DNA of 64,000 nucleotides, from NCBI RefSeq assembly GCF_007750395.1, contig NZ_CP036281.1, positions 5,603,001-5,667,000 on the forward strand, read 5' to 3'. This document shows positions 19,360 to 28,643 of this stretch, one piece after another (within the stretch, counting starts at the first letter, position 1; every line of letters begins with the position of its first letter). The notes below the pieces were generated by a model. The model did not search any database, was not told the origin of the DNA, and worked only from the letters and a program-made list of their open reading frames with translations. This DNA comes from Polystyrenella longa. GTDB lineage: Bacteria > Planctomycetota > Planctomycetia > Planctomycetales > Planctomycetaceae. The translations under genes and the position numbers were made by a program.

Positions 19360-19629
19360 TTGAAAGTGTCCGGTATTAAAGGAGTTAAAGTGGCCTCCCA
19401 AAGAACATCAAGGACGGTCGTAGAAACAACTTGTCCAGAATGCTGGAATCGTATTGAAGTCCTTACTCAGTTTGCGTCAATGGCTTTGGCAATCCGTCTA
19501 CAGTCTAAACGCGAGGGGTGCGAAATCGAGTGCCCTCGTTGCCGGAATTACTTTATTGTACATGAAATTAACTTACTGTTTTCAACTGAACCCTCATTAA
19601 AGGTCTCTGATCAATATGCTGTGGCTTAA
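19360..19629 (+). CDS. Small zinc-ribbon-like protein
   Basis: The 89-residue frame opens with TTG; GTG codons a few residues in are alternatives. It contains a CPECWN motif and a later CPRCRN motif about 30 residues apart, so a four-cysteine zinc ribbon is likely. It lies upstream of an ECF sigma factor on the same strand, with about 270 bases between. Family and function are not recognised, and it could be a regulator or an assembly factor. Confidence 0.5.
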   Translation: MKVSGIKGVKVASQRTSRTVVETTCPECWNRIEVLTQFASMALAIRLQSKREGCEIECPRCRNYFIVHEINLLFSTEPSLKVSDQYAVA

Positions 19630-19898
19630 AAAATTGCCCCGCTAGATATCACAGTTCGGCCCACGCGCATTCCCGTTCTCACAGCATGCTTGCCACAAGA
19701 TGATTGGGAAATGGGCTGCCTTCACTCTTCCTCAGCTTCTTAGTGATGACGGGCCGAACTGTGTGAAAAATGTATGTACACCACTTTGTCAGCATCCAAT
19801 TGAGTGGATGCATATGTTCACGTTTCTGGGCCTAGAACTATATCACAATATGTTGTCTAATGGAAAGACTTTCATGTTTTTCCAGCCCGGACAACTCG

Positions 19899-20585
19899 AT
19901 GAGTCTAAGAAATAACAACAGTCAAAGCACTTCCGCGAATCTCATTCGCGAGGCAAAAGCCCATCAAGAACAGGCTTGGAATCGATTGGTGGATACCTAC
20001 GGCCCCCTTATTTACAAATGGTGTTCACGGACAGGCTTGGGATTCGAGGATTCTTCCGATGTAACTCAAGAGGTTCTGACTTACGTCTATAAATCGATTG
20101 ATGACTTTGAAGTTCGAAGTCAGAAGGGTTCATTTCGTCGATGGTTGTGGGTGATTACTAACCACAGAAAGATAGATTTTCTCCGAAAAGCAAACCGAAG
20201 CACGGGTGACGCGCGGGGCGGCACAAGTATGAATCTATATCTTCAAAATAAAGTTATTGAGCCCAGGACAGACGATAGTTCTGATAGGAATTCAGAACTG
20301 CAACAGAAAATGCTGATAGCCCTTAATACTGTCGCCGCTAGGATCGATGAAGATTCTTGGAGAGCTTTCGAGATGCTCGTGTTTGAGTCTATGACGGCAA
20401 ATGAAGTTGCTAAAATACTGAATAAGTCTCCAACGGCGATTCGTGTCACGAAAAGTCGTATAATGAAAAGTCTTCGCCAACTCATGAGCGACGACATTCT
20501 TACGGAAGTCGGTCCATGTCCTTCATTGGAGACTTTTGAGAATGCCCCACTGGATGAGGACGAAAAACCCATCGCCCCAACGTGA
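19899..20585 (+). CDS. ECF-type RNA polymerase sigma factor
   Basis: A 228-residue sigma factor. Region 2 is seen as AWNRLVDTYGPLIYKWC, DSSDVTQEVLTYVYKSI and GSFRRWLWVITNHRKIDFLR; region 4 as RAFEMLVFESMTANEVAKIL followed by a helix-turn-helix ending SRIMKSLRQLM. The protein matches the planctomycete ECF type that often starts with a polar Ser/Thr-rich leader. The frame extends to an ATG at 19860; the ATG at 19899 was chosen because the leader from there looks family-like, but the RBS is weak in both cases. The next gene on the strand is a kinase fusion with an N-terminal anti-sigma-like zinc finger, a plausible regulator of this factor. Confidence 0.85.
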   Translation: MSLRNNNSQSTSANLIREAKAHQEQAWNRLVDTYGPLIYKWCSRTGLGFEDSSDVTQEVLTYVYKSIDDFEVRSQKGSFRRWLWVITNHRKIDFLRKANRSTGDARGGTSMNLYLQNKVIEPRTDDSSDRNSELQQKMLIALNTVAARIDEDSWRAFEMLVFESMTANEVAKILNKSPTAIRVTKSRIMKSLRQLMSDDILTEVGPCPSLETFENAPLDEDEKPIAPT

Positions 20586-20944
20586 TTTTAGCATCGCATC
20601 TTTGGCTATGATTATTTCAGGGAGTCCTGTAATTCAAAGTCAGTTGTTCGGGCGCTTTCAGCTATAGTATATCTGAATCTTCGGGCTTCTTCTTCGTGTA
20701 AGATGACTAATGCTTTCAGGACATTCTCAAATTTCAACAAGGTTGTTCTACCTGGGTTTTCGAATTGACTTCAATTCAAATAGCTTTTCGTAAATACTCT
20801 TTACGAACCGTGACAAAGCTTTCTGATTCCTGAACTTCGACTCTCACTATGTCATTATTTCTTAACAAGCTGACTTTCGACAAGGCTTGGTTTTTCCTTT
20901 GATAACTTACTCGTCGACTCTGTCATTAATAGGGTTAATTCTCC
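20586..20944 (+). other. Intergenic region between sigma factor and kinase fusion
   Basis: These 359 bases hold no gene. They contain a TTGACT box (20765-20770), a perfect inverted repeat (20787-20807) and an AT-rich leader. No good -10 hexamer at standard spacing was found by eye, so the promoter used is unknown; it may be the target of the sigma factor itself. Confidence 0.5.
20787..20807. promoter_or_regulatory. Inverted repeat, candidate operator
   Basis: TTCGTAAA and TTTACGAA are separated by five bases, giving a perfect 8-bp dyad about 140 bases upstream of the kinase fusion start. A TTGACT box ends 16 bases before it. It could bind a dimeric regulator. There is no T-run after it, so a terminator for the sigma gene is less likely. 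Confidence 0.4.
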
Positions 20945-23900
20945 ATGTCTATAGAAGGCGATTGTCTTTCTAACGACGAGATGGTTCAGTTCAATAATGG
21001 TGAGCTGGGTGATGATGATATCGCAAGGATCGCCGAACATCTTACTGAATGCATACCCTGCTCCCAGAGAATGGAGATGATTGAATCTTCACACGCCGGC
21101 GACATCGGCGGATTGTTCGATGGTATCGCGAACGCACATGATAATGATCACGAGATACAGGCCCTGAATCAGATCAAAGCGCGCGGATGGGCTAATCGAT
21201 CTGCGCTGACTTCTCCCACTCAACTCTATGATCCTAAAGTGGAGAATGGCCTCGATTCGATATCTCTTCGGTTAAACAATGACGAGAATCCGGGGCGCGC
21301 ACTCGAAAGGGATGCAAAGAATGGAATCCCTAACGAACGATCTGAAGAACCCAGTTGGAATGAGGACATTTATCGGCTTGGGCGATATGCGATCTTGCGA
21401 ATACTCGGAGAAGGGGGGTTTGGGCGAGTGTATCTCGCTGAAGACAGTGAGCTGGGAAGAAAGGTAGCAGTTAAGGTTCCTCATCGCCATCGAATTCAAT
21501 CTCGTCGAGAACTGGATAAGTACCTCACGGAAGCACAGATACTCGCTAAGCTGGATCATCCAAGGATTGTTCCGATATATGACATTGGGCAGGATGAAAC
21601 AAGGAAATGTTTCATCGTTTCAAAGTATATTGAGGGAGGAGACCTTGCCTGCCGGATCAAGCGTCATGGGTTTTCGATTCCAGCATCCGCAGAGTTGGTT
21701 GCCGACATTGCTGAAACACTTCAGTTCACTCATACGCGAGGGATTGTCCACCGGGACATTAAGCCGGCAAACATCCTAATTACTAATGATGAAAAGCCCG
21801 TCATTTCGGATTTCGGAATCGCCTTGCGCGAAGAAGATTACGGCAAAGAAGGTCCGCCCGTTGGTTCTCCGGCATACATGAGTCCGGAGCAAGCACGGGG
21901 AGAGGGACACCTGGTAGATGGTCGCTCAGATATTTTCAGTCTGGGGGTGCTTTTCTACGAATTGCTCGCTGGCCGGAGACCGTTTAGCAGCTCAGAAATA
22001 GAAGGCTACCGCTACGGCGACATCCGCCCTATCAGACACGTAAATGATTCGGTTCCGGCGGAGCTGGAAAGAATCTGTATGAAGATGCTATCTCACCGAA
22101 AAAGTGATCGTTACAAACTTGCTTCGGATGTATCTACAGAAATTAGAGAGTTCCTGAACCATAGCTCACTTTCTCACCTTCCCACAGCATTAAGACAGCC
22201 ACTATCTCATTCCTCGGGACGGACGTCTGGAAGTCAATGGTCGCACCCCAGTTCGATGATGATTGTTCCTCAAGGACTGAGATCGTTCGGTGCTGAGGAT
22301 GCGGACTATTTCCTCAATCTGATCCCTGGCCCCAAGAACAAAGCCGGTCTTCCAGAAATTGTCGGGTTTTGGAAATCCCAACTGGAGGAGAGTGATCCTG
22401 AGAAAACATTCCGTGTTGGCTTGATCTACGGTCCGAGTGGTTGCGGTAAATCCTCCGTGCTCAAAGCTGGCATTATTCCCAGCCTCAACGAAACAATCGT
22501 TCCGGTGTATATTGAAGCATCAACTTCGGGTACGGAACCCAGTATACTTAGAGCGATTAGCAGCCAAGTGCCGGAGATATCATCCGATGGCGGCTTATTG
22601 GAGGCATGCAAATCCATCCGCCGTAATAAAGGGGTTTTCAATGGAAGCAAGCTCGTCTTGATCATTGATCAATTTGAGCAATGGTTGCACTCCCATTCGA
22701 TCGCGGAGGGAGTTGACCTCGTCAATGTGCTCAGGCAGTGCAATGGCACTCACCTTCAATGCATTTTAAGTGTTCGCGACGATTTCTGGATGGCGATTAC
22801 TGATTTATTTACCGAACTCGATATACCTCTTGTCCCTGGCGAAAACCTAACGGCTATCGACCTCTTTAATTTGCGTCACGCAGAAAAAGTTCTAATTGCC
22901 ATGGGGATTGCTTATGACGCCATCTCCACCGATCTGACCGCTTTAGAGAAGTCATTCGTTAAACAATCGGTGTTAGAATTGGCAACGGATGACAAAGTCA
23001 TTCCGGTTCACCTCGCACTCTTCGCGGAATTAATGAAAAACCGCAGTTGGACTCCAGAAGCTCTGAACAGAATCGGAGGTGCAGAGGGAGTAGGCGTTAC
23101 TTTTTTGGAAGAATCGTTTGATAGCCCAAAATCCAATCCTGAATATCGATACCATCAGTCAGCAGTACGCGCCGTTCTTAGTGAATTGCTACTGGAAAGT
23201 GGTTCCTTTATCAAAGGAAAGAAGAAATCTTACATAGAGCTATTACAGGTTTCCGGTTATTCGCATCGCCCAGAACAGTTTAAAAAGTTGATGAGTATTT
23301 TGGATACCGAGCTAAAACTCGTGTCGCCTACGACCCATGATGAGCCGAATGGATATGAGAGCAACTCGAAGTCTGATCGTCTCTATTACCAGTTGACGCA
23401 CGATTATCTCGTTCCCTCCTTGAACGAGTGGTTGACACGTAAACAACGAGAAACCCTGCGAGGTCGCGCTGAATTACATCTAGCGGAACAAGCCGCTATC
23501 TGGTCGACCAAAAGCGAGGGAGGAAATCTCCTCTCATTTTGGAACTGGCTACGCGTATTGTCTCTCACCCCGAAAGAATATCGGAATCGGACGCCAAGTG
23601 TCTCTCACTTTTTCAAAAAGTCGTCATCGCATCACTTTCGAAGAATAATCACATTTCTGTTGCTGCTCTCCCTGTCTGCATGGTGGGGGAGGGAGTTGTA
23701 TCGGCAAAGCAGGGCACAGTCTCTAGTCGCGGCATTAATGACGTCTCATATCGAAAATGTTCGCGAAATAGTAGACCAGATGGAGCCATATCGGTCCTAC
23801 GTCAACCCAGTTTTAAGAGAACGTCTCGCATCAGACGACATCTCGACTGACCAGAGATTACAGAGTTCTCTTGCCTTGCTACCGGTGGATTCACGACAGG

Positions 23901-25771
23901 ATGATTTCTTGTATCGAGAATTACTCACTTCCTCTCCCGAAAAGTTCGTCGCCATTTGTGACGCTTTGATTAGAGCTAAGTCGCTAGAGAGAATTCATCA
24001 GACACTCAAGGATGACCTCTCTAGCAAATCTCTGATCACACCAAAACGATTCAGGGCTGGTGCGGCCCTGAGTTATCTAATGAGAGACTCTCATGCCAGC
24101 ATTCAGAGCGAAGATTCTTTATGGATTGACCATGCCCAACTCCTTGCGGAATATTTCGTTGAAGACGTTGCGGACAACCCCGGCCATTACACCATATGGT
24201 TAAAAACCCTCTCACCAGTAAAGACATATTTGCTACCCCATCTCCAGAACATTTATGCAAGCCAGAGTGTCCCGGATATCGATCGACTAACTGCGACGAA
24301 CGTTTTAACAGGATTTTATGGAGAGGACTCAGAGAAGATAGCTGAGTTGCTGACGATAGCCACTCCGCTTCAGCATAAAGTTCTTTTCTCACAGGCGGAG
24401 GCAACTAAACAACCATTAATGACATCTCACCTGGAAAGGTTTGCATCTTCGGAGCTTCCTCCCGAATCCAATTCTGAGGCTCATTTCAGTGTCACAAAGC
24501 TGAAAGCCAACGCTATTGTCTCGCTTTTTGAAACAGGAAAAGAGGAACCGCTCTGGAATTTATTCAGTTCAACCGAAAATCTCAATTTGATTTCTCACTG
24601 CGAACGTCGAATTAGTGAGTTGAATGCTAAACCAGAGAGATTAGTTAAAAAACTGAATACAACCTCTAATTCTCAATTGTCGATTTCCCTGCTGCGTTCG
24701 CTGGCCACATTCAGAAACCGGTCTCGGGCGCCGAATGCAATACGAAAACAAGTGGTGGAGAAGGCCGTTCAATTATTTGAAAACTCTCCTGATTCCGGAA
24801 TCCATTCTGCTGCCGAGCTGCTGCTCAGAAACTGGGGGGAAGACGATTATCTGCGTTTAACTATAAACCGGATGAGTCGATCAGCGAATGAAAACAGCAG
24901 TCAAGAATGGTTTGTCAATAAATCGGGACTGACCATGGTAAAATTGCAAGCCCCCATTAAATTCACCTCAGGATCCCCTCTTACGGAACCGCAACGAGAT
25001 GCACGGGATGAAATGCAATACGAAGAGACAATAGAATATTCTTTTGCGATTTCATCAAAAGAAATTACGATGAAAAACTTTCTGGATTTGCAACCGAAAC
25101 TACCTGATTCGGCATCCCAAGAAGAAACACGTCTCTCGTACCGTTCCGAATTCAACAAACGCGCACCGACACAAAACCACCCAGTGAACGTTATTAACTG
25201 GCGACATGCGGTTGAATATTGCCGCTGGCTGTCGAAAGTGGAAGGTATTCCAGAATCGGAGTGGTGCTATCCTCCCGACCTGGAAATTGCACCGGGAATG
25301 ACATTACCTGACGATTTCATAGAACGAGCAGGTTACCGTTTGCCTACAGAGGCCGAATGGGAATATTGTTGTCGCGCAGGCTCTCAGGAATCGTACCATT
25401 TTGGAAGTGACCCGGCACTGTTGAATGATTACGCCTGGTTCAGCGACAATGCGCGCGTATCTCTACATCCGGTGGGCAGCTTGAAGCCGAATGATATTGG
25501 TCTGTTCGACATGCATGGCAATGTCAGGGAATGGTGTCAGAACGTTTATTGGCTGGAGCGTGGTCAATCGATTGCATCGATATTGAAACCGCTTCTTGTT
25601 CCTGAGATAAATCCAGAAAACGGCAGAACCTACGAATTTCAGAATGTAACACGTGGAGGGGATTATTCTTCGACGGAGGAGCAATTGAGATCGGCCAACA
25701 GGCGGGGTAACTATCCACTCCAGTCTGCAGATTTTGTTAATGGATTTCGGGTTGTGAGCACACTCGATTAA
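20945..25771 (+). CDS. Zinc finger / Ser-Thr kinase / STAND-like NTPase / FGE-fold fusion protein
   Basis: A 1608-residue protein. Residues 1-45 carry an anti-sigma-type HxxxCxxC zinc motif (H32, C36, C39). A complete Hanks-type kinase spans ~143-405: GEGGFGRVYL loop at ~154, catalytic Lys in VAVKVPH, HRDIKPANI at ~267, DFGIA at ~288, SPAYMSPEQA. A novel-STAND-like NTPase follows, with a P-loop GPSGCGKSS at ~497 and a Walker B-like VLIIDQFEQW at ~575. One transmembrane helix lies near 900-920 (TFLLLLSLSAWWG), then ~400 helical residues. The C-terminus (~1320-1605) is an FGE-sulfatase/C-type-lectin-like fold (YRLPTEAEWEYCCRAG, GLFDMHGNVREWCQ, VTRGGDY). The region equivalent to the catalytic cysteines of true FGE lacks Cys, so a binding rather than oxidase role is likely. 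It probably signals with the upstream sigma factor. Confidence 0.9.
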   Translation: MSIEGDCLSNDEMVQFNNGELGDDDIARIAEHLTECIPCSQRMEMIESSHAGDIGGLFDGIANAHDNDHEIQALNQIKARGWANRSALTSPTQLYDPKVENGLDSISLRLNNDENPGRALERDAKNGIPNERSEEPSWNEDIYRLGRYAILRILGEGGFGRVYLAEDSELGRKVAVKVPHRHRIQSRRELDKYLTEAQILAKLDHPRIVPIYDIGQDETRKCFIVSKYIEGGDLACRIKRHGFSIPASAELVADIAETLQFTHTRGIVHRDIKPANILITNDEKPVISDFGIALREEDYGKEGPPVGSPAYMSPEQARGEGHLVDGRSDIFSLGVLFYELLAGRRPFSSSEIEGYRYGDIRPIRHVNDSVPAELERICMKMLSHRKSDRYKLASDVSTEIREFLNHSSLSHLPTALRQPLSHSSGRTSGSQWSHPSSMMIVPQGLRSFGAEDADYFLNLIPGPKNKAGLPEIVGFWKSQLEESDPEKTFRVGLIYGPSGCGKSSVLKAGIIPSLNETIVPVYIEASTSGTEPSILRAISSQVPEISSDGGLLEACKSIRRNKGVFNGSKLVLIIDQFEQWLHSHSIAEGVDLVNVLRQCNGTHLQCILSVRDDFWMAITDLFTELDIPLVPGENLTAIDLFNLRHAEKVLIAMGIAYDAISTDLTALEKSFVKQSVLELATDDKVIPVHLALFAELMKNRSWTPEALNRIGGAEGVGVTFLEESFDSPKSNPEYRYHQSAVRAVLSELLLESGSFIKGKKKSYIELLQVSGYSHRPEQFKKLMSILDTELKLVSPTTHDEPNGYESNSKSDRLYYQLTHDYLVPSLNEWLTRKQRETLRGRAELHLAEQAAIWSTKSEGGNLLSFWNWLRVLSLTPKEYRNRTPSVSHFFKKSSSHHFRRIITFLLLLSLSAWWGRELYRQSRAQSLVAALMTSHIENVREIVDQMEPYRSYVNPVLRERLASDDISTDQRLQSSLALLPVDSRQDDFLYRELLTSSPEKFVAICDALIRAKSLERIHQTLKDDLSSKSLITPKRFRAGAALSYLMRDSHASIQSEDSLWIDHAQLLAEYFVEDVADNPGHYTIWLKTLSPVKTYLLPHLQNIYASQSVPDIDRLTATNVLTGFYGEDSEKIAELLTIATPLQHKVLFSQAEATKQPLMTSHLERFASSELPPESNSEAHFSVTKLKANAIVSLFETGKEEPLWNLFSSTENLNLISHCERRISELNAKPERLVKKLNTTSNSQLSISLLRSLATFRNRSRAPNAIRKQVVEKAVQLFENSPDSGIHSAAELLLRNWGEDDYLRLTINRMSRSANENSSQEWFVNKSGLTMVKLQAPIKFTSGSPLTEPQRDARDEMQYEETIEYSFAISSKEITMKNFLDLQPKLPDSASQEETRLSYRSEFNKRAPTQNHPVNVINWRHAVEYCRWLSKVEGIPESEWCYPPDLEIAPGMTLPDDFIERAGYRLPTEAEWEYCCRAGSQESYHFGSDPALLNDYAWFSDNARVSLHPVGSLKPNDIGLFDMHGNVREWCQNVYWLERGQSIASILKPLLVPEINPENGRTYEFQNVTRGGDYSSTEEQLRSANRRGNYPLQSADFVNGFRVVSTLD

Positions 25772-25880
25772 AGTGAATTACACATGCCTGTCGAATTTTT
25801 GAAGATGAATCAGAGAGCCTGAAAAATCGGTTTAACTATAAGTTTAACGCTGTTTTACGACTTATTACATTGGAGATAAA

Positions 25881-26459
25881 ATGGGCTGGGAGAAAATTAC
25901 AGATCCGAATGACAAACGAGTGCCTGAATGTCACCGAATTCTCATAGAAACGGCGAGACAGCATGATAGAGTGAATCTGAAATCGAAGCTGGAACATTTT
26001 ATCGAAGACCGAGGCAATCCAAGTGACCCTACGAATCGACCTCCAGTATTCGCTCTCTATTACGATGCCGTCCTCAAAATTGTCGCATGTTATGATTTAT
26101 CGATACGACGGGAACTGGTAGGTATCAAACCAATCGGTCCCATCACGCAATACCACTGGGCGATAAACCCGGGAATTGGAAATGGAACGGATGTAAACGA
26201 TGGCATCTACAATAAATTTAAGGAGACAGCTCGTTCATTTCTGGCGAACCTTCCCCAAGGCGAAGAACTCCATCTGCGTGGTAATGCTGATTACACCCTG
26301 AACCTGCAAAATAAATCTGACCAACTACTCAACTTGCTGCTGAATGATCAGTCAGTCACGCTTGGCCCGGAAACCAGAATCCCCGTGGCAGATTATCCCT
26401 ACTATCAGGATGTTCCCGGGATTACGACAATCGGTTCTCGCCGAATTATGAGCATTTAA
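25881..26459 (+). CDS. Hypothetical protein following the kinase fusion
   Basis: This 192-residue soluble protein has no signal peptide and no family that I recognise. A GGAGA ribosome-binding site lies just before the ATG. It contains GPITQYHWAINPGIGNGTD and an acidic, Asn-rich middle. It is 109 bases after the kinase fusion on the same strand and is followed by a small membrane protein, so it may be part of the same unit, as partner or effector. Function unknown. Confidence 0.7.
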   Translation: MGWEKITDPNDKRVPECHRILIETARQHDRVNLKSKLEHFIEDRGNPSDPTNRPPVFALYYDAVLKIVACYDLSIRRELVGIKPIGPITQYHWAINPGIGNGTDVNDGIYNKFKETARSFLANLPQGEELHLRGNADYTLNLQNKSDQLLNLLLNDQSVTLGPETRIPVADYPYYQDVPGITTIGSRRIMSI

Positions 26460-26615
26460 TTCCGCTCGACTGATTGCTTCTACGTTCTCTGTCAGGTGGA
26501 TCTCCGTTTATACTACCGTGAAAAGTCAGAGATCCCCCCCCCTTTATGACACTCTTTCGTTCTCTTAGAACGAGATGTACGTTTCATTTTTTGTTTATTA
26601 TTGAAAGAGGACATT

Positions 26616-26807
26616 ATGTCGCTACCTCCAGAACCAACTCCGGACGACGGCGGTGGTTTCGCCGCAAGCGAGAGATCTACTCCCGCAACTACAGCAGTCA
26701 CAGCAGAGAAGGCGGTCTCATCTATTCAAATGATCCAGACCGGACTCCTGCTCACAAACACTGTTATTCTTATCCTTATTCTGGGGTTGTTGATTGCGCG
26801 AAACTAA
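26616..26807 (+). CDS. Small single-pass membrane protein (63 aa)
   Basis: The ATG at 26616 has a GAAAGAGG ribosome-binding site at good spacing. A Pro/Gly/Thr-rich N-terminal part (PPEPTPDDGGG) precedes one hydrophobic helix (LLLTNTVILILILGLLIA) at the C-terminus, so it is a tail-anchored or single-pass protein. It is close behind the 192-residue gene and may be a membrane partner of the same signalling unit. Function unknown. Confidence 0.65.
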   Translation: MSLPPEPTPDDGGGFAASERSTPATTAVTAEKAVSSIQMIQTGLLLTNTVILILILGLLIARN

Positions 26808-26892
26808 GGGATATAAATCTGGAGTATCTTGCAAGTAATAAAGCTGCCGCTTCTATCTAACACTGTTTCTAGACAATTGTGGATCGAGAGTG

Positions 26893-27825
26893 ATGAAAAT
26901 CTCTGTAGTCATCACGGCATACAACGAAGGAGAAGAGCTCGTCAGAACGCTCAATTCCATTCAGACTAATACATCTCGATTGCATGAGATTATCGTCATC
27001 GACGATGGGTCGACAGACGATTCCTGTAACGAGATTGAAGCAAGAGGAGCCGTGCGGATATACCATTCAAAACGCGTTGGCGTAGGAGCGTCGAGAGATG
27101 AGGGAGCACGAATCGCAACAGGGGACGTGATCTCTTTTCTCGACGGTCATCAACGATTGACACCCGATTGCCTTGACGAGTGCTCTGAAATCGCCATAAG
27201 AAAATCGGCAATTGTCAGCCCTGGTATTCAAGGCTTTGAACCCCAAAACAAATTGATTCACGGTGCCACTTTTCAGCTGTGTCCCCTAAACGGTTTTTTT
27301 AGCGCGAATTGGCAATTGAAGCCGAGCTGGCGACGGCTGCATCAATCTAATGCATTACGTGGTCCGGGTTACACTATACCTCGAAATCTCTATCCCAAAT
27401 TGTCTTGGATTCAAGGAATGACCGGATGGGGCGGCTCAGAGGCGCTGCTCTCTCTTAAGGCTTTTTTCACTCGGGTCCCGATTCTGTTCCTGAGGGGCCC
27501 AATTGCTTACCATCGTTTTAAACGCCAGTTTCACTACGATGTCAATTGGGATGAAATTTGGCTTAATCATGCTCTTATCGCCCGTATATGTTTCGATACA
27601 GCGACATGGGAGCGTTACTGGTACCCGGAGCTTTTCATGAGCAAGCTATCCGAAACAATGAAGGAGTTTTTAACCTCGGATGAAGTCTTGACTCTACAAA
27701 TGGAGTTCAACCAAATTAAACGGCGAGCTGACTGCGAATTCTGGAGACGTATGCTCAAAGAATCGCCACCAGTTCAGTTGTCACAGTGCTCGCGGTTGGT
27801 CACGTTCGGACTCCCCAAAGTATGA
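26893..27825 (+). CDS. Family 2 glycosyltransferase
   Basis: A GT-A glycosyltransferase of 310 residues. The N-terminus SVVITAYNEGEELVRTLNSI and IIVIDDGSTDDS are the classic GT2 nucleotide-sugar site. The metal-binding DXD position reads FLDGH (~residue 92), as in polysaccharide GT2 enzymes that use DxH. A GWGGSEALLSLKAF segment resembles the acceptor-side motif of polypeptide/chondroitin-type GT2s. A GTG lies one codon upstream of the ATG at 26893. The stop overlaps the ATG of the next gene (ATGA), so translation is coupled with the Kdo genes; a role in lipopolysaccharide core or capsule assembly is likely. Confidence 0.85.
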   Translation: MKISVVITAYNEGEELVRTLNSIQTNTSRLHEIIVIDDGSTDDSCNEIEARGAVRIYHSKRVGVGASRDEGARIATGDVISFLDGHQRLTPDCLDECSEIAIRKSAIVSPGIQGFEPQNKLIHGATFQLCPLNGFFSANWQLKPSWRRLHQSNALRGPGYTIPRNLYPKLSWIQGMTGWGGSEALLSLKAFFTRVPILFLRGPIAYHRFKRQFHYDVNWDEIWLNHALIARICFDTATWERYWYPELFMSKLSETMKEFLTSDEVLTLQMEFNQIKRRADCEFWRRMLKESPPVQLSQCSRLVTFGLPKV

Positions 27826-28643
27826 CAGAGAATTCTTCCAGTAAAAGGTTCGGCTACTCGCCCGCAATTCCAATTGTGATACCAGCACGCCTGAATTCAT
27901 CACGGTTGCCGGGAAAACTGATACTGAACCGGACCGGATGCCCTTTAATCGCTTATTCAATTCGGATTGCACGCCATGCAGCACGGGTTTCCGACGGAAT
28001 TATCCCAAATGTAATTGTAGCCAGTGACTCAGACCTACTGATTGATTTTGCAATGGAAGAGGACGTCGAGACATTTCAGTCCCGTGAACAGCATCTTTCT
28101 GGTACGTCTCGCGTTGTTGAGTTCATTGACGATTTAGCAAGATCGGAAATTTTAAACCTAGCTGGGGTCATCATCCTTCAGGCAGATCAAGTCGGACTTG
28201 ATCCACTGCATCTGGTACGCGTGGCCCGTTTGTTGAAAGGGAAAAATGGCGAGGAATACATGATCACGCTATCGTCCAGTTTGGATTCTCTTCCGATTAA
28301 GAAACAGCTTGATCCCCACGTTGTCAAAGTCCTCGTTGGTCCCGATCGGAGAGTCTTCGATTTCTCACGCGATTTGCAATTGCTCTCTAAGCGACAAACC
28401 AAGATCATGGACTCGACTATTGAGATGCATGTCGGAGTCTATGGTTATACCGGTTCTTCATTGAAGAAGATTTCAAAATACGGGATATCTGACCGGGCAG
28501 CTCAAGAATCATTGGAGCAACTTTCAGCATTGGAAACTGATATAAAAGTATTATCCCTGGCCATTCCTTATTCAGCCCAACTGCTGTCCATAAATACAAT
28601 TGAAGACTACGAACATTTCGTGGAAGTGACAGCCAATAAATGA
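27822..28643 (+). CDS. kdsB: 3-deoxy-manno-octulosonate cytidylyltransferase-like protein
   Basis: KdsB activates Kdo with CTP to CMP-Kdo for lipopolysaccharide core synthesis in the cytoplasm. The N-terminus has IPARLNSSRLPGKLILNRTG, matching the nucleotide-binding loop of the family (IPAR-x-x-S-x-R-x-P-x-K). VIVASDSDLLIDFA, HLSGTSRV and ILQADQVGLDP follow the expected order. The length of 273 residues is slightly above the usual ~250. The family normally has QGDEP where this protein reads QADQVG, a mild deviation that could change the sugar specificity. The ATG at 27822 overlaps the previous stop, and the gene itself overlaps the next start by ATGA. Confidence 0.85.
   Translation: MTENSSSKRFGYSPAIPIVIPARLNSSRLPGKLILNRTGCPLIAYSIRIARHAARVSDGIIPNVIVASDSDLLIDFAMEEDVETFQSREQHLSGTSRVVEFIDDLARSEILNLAGVIILQADQVGLDPLHLVRVARLLKGKNGEEYMITLSSSLDSLPIKKQLDPHVVKVLVGPDRRVFDFSRDLQLLSKRQTKIMDSTIEMHVGVYGYTGSSLKKISKYGISDRAAQESLEQLSALETDIKVLSLAIPYSAQLLSINTIEDYEHFVEVTANK

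Noticed and set aside
19700..19915. 71-residue open frame upstream of the ECF sigma factor
   Set aside because: No family-like features, overlaps the sigma-factor start, no ribosome-binding site.
24900..25771. Diversity-generating retroelement variable region at the FGE-like C-terminus
   Set aside because: No template repeat, reverse transcriptase or accessory gene was found in the window.
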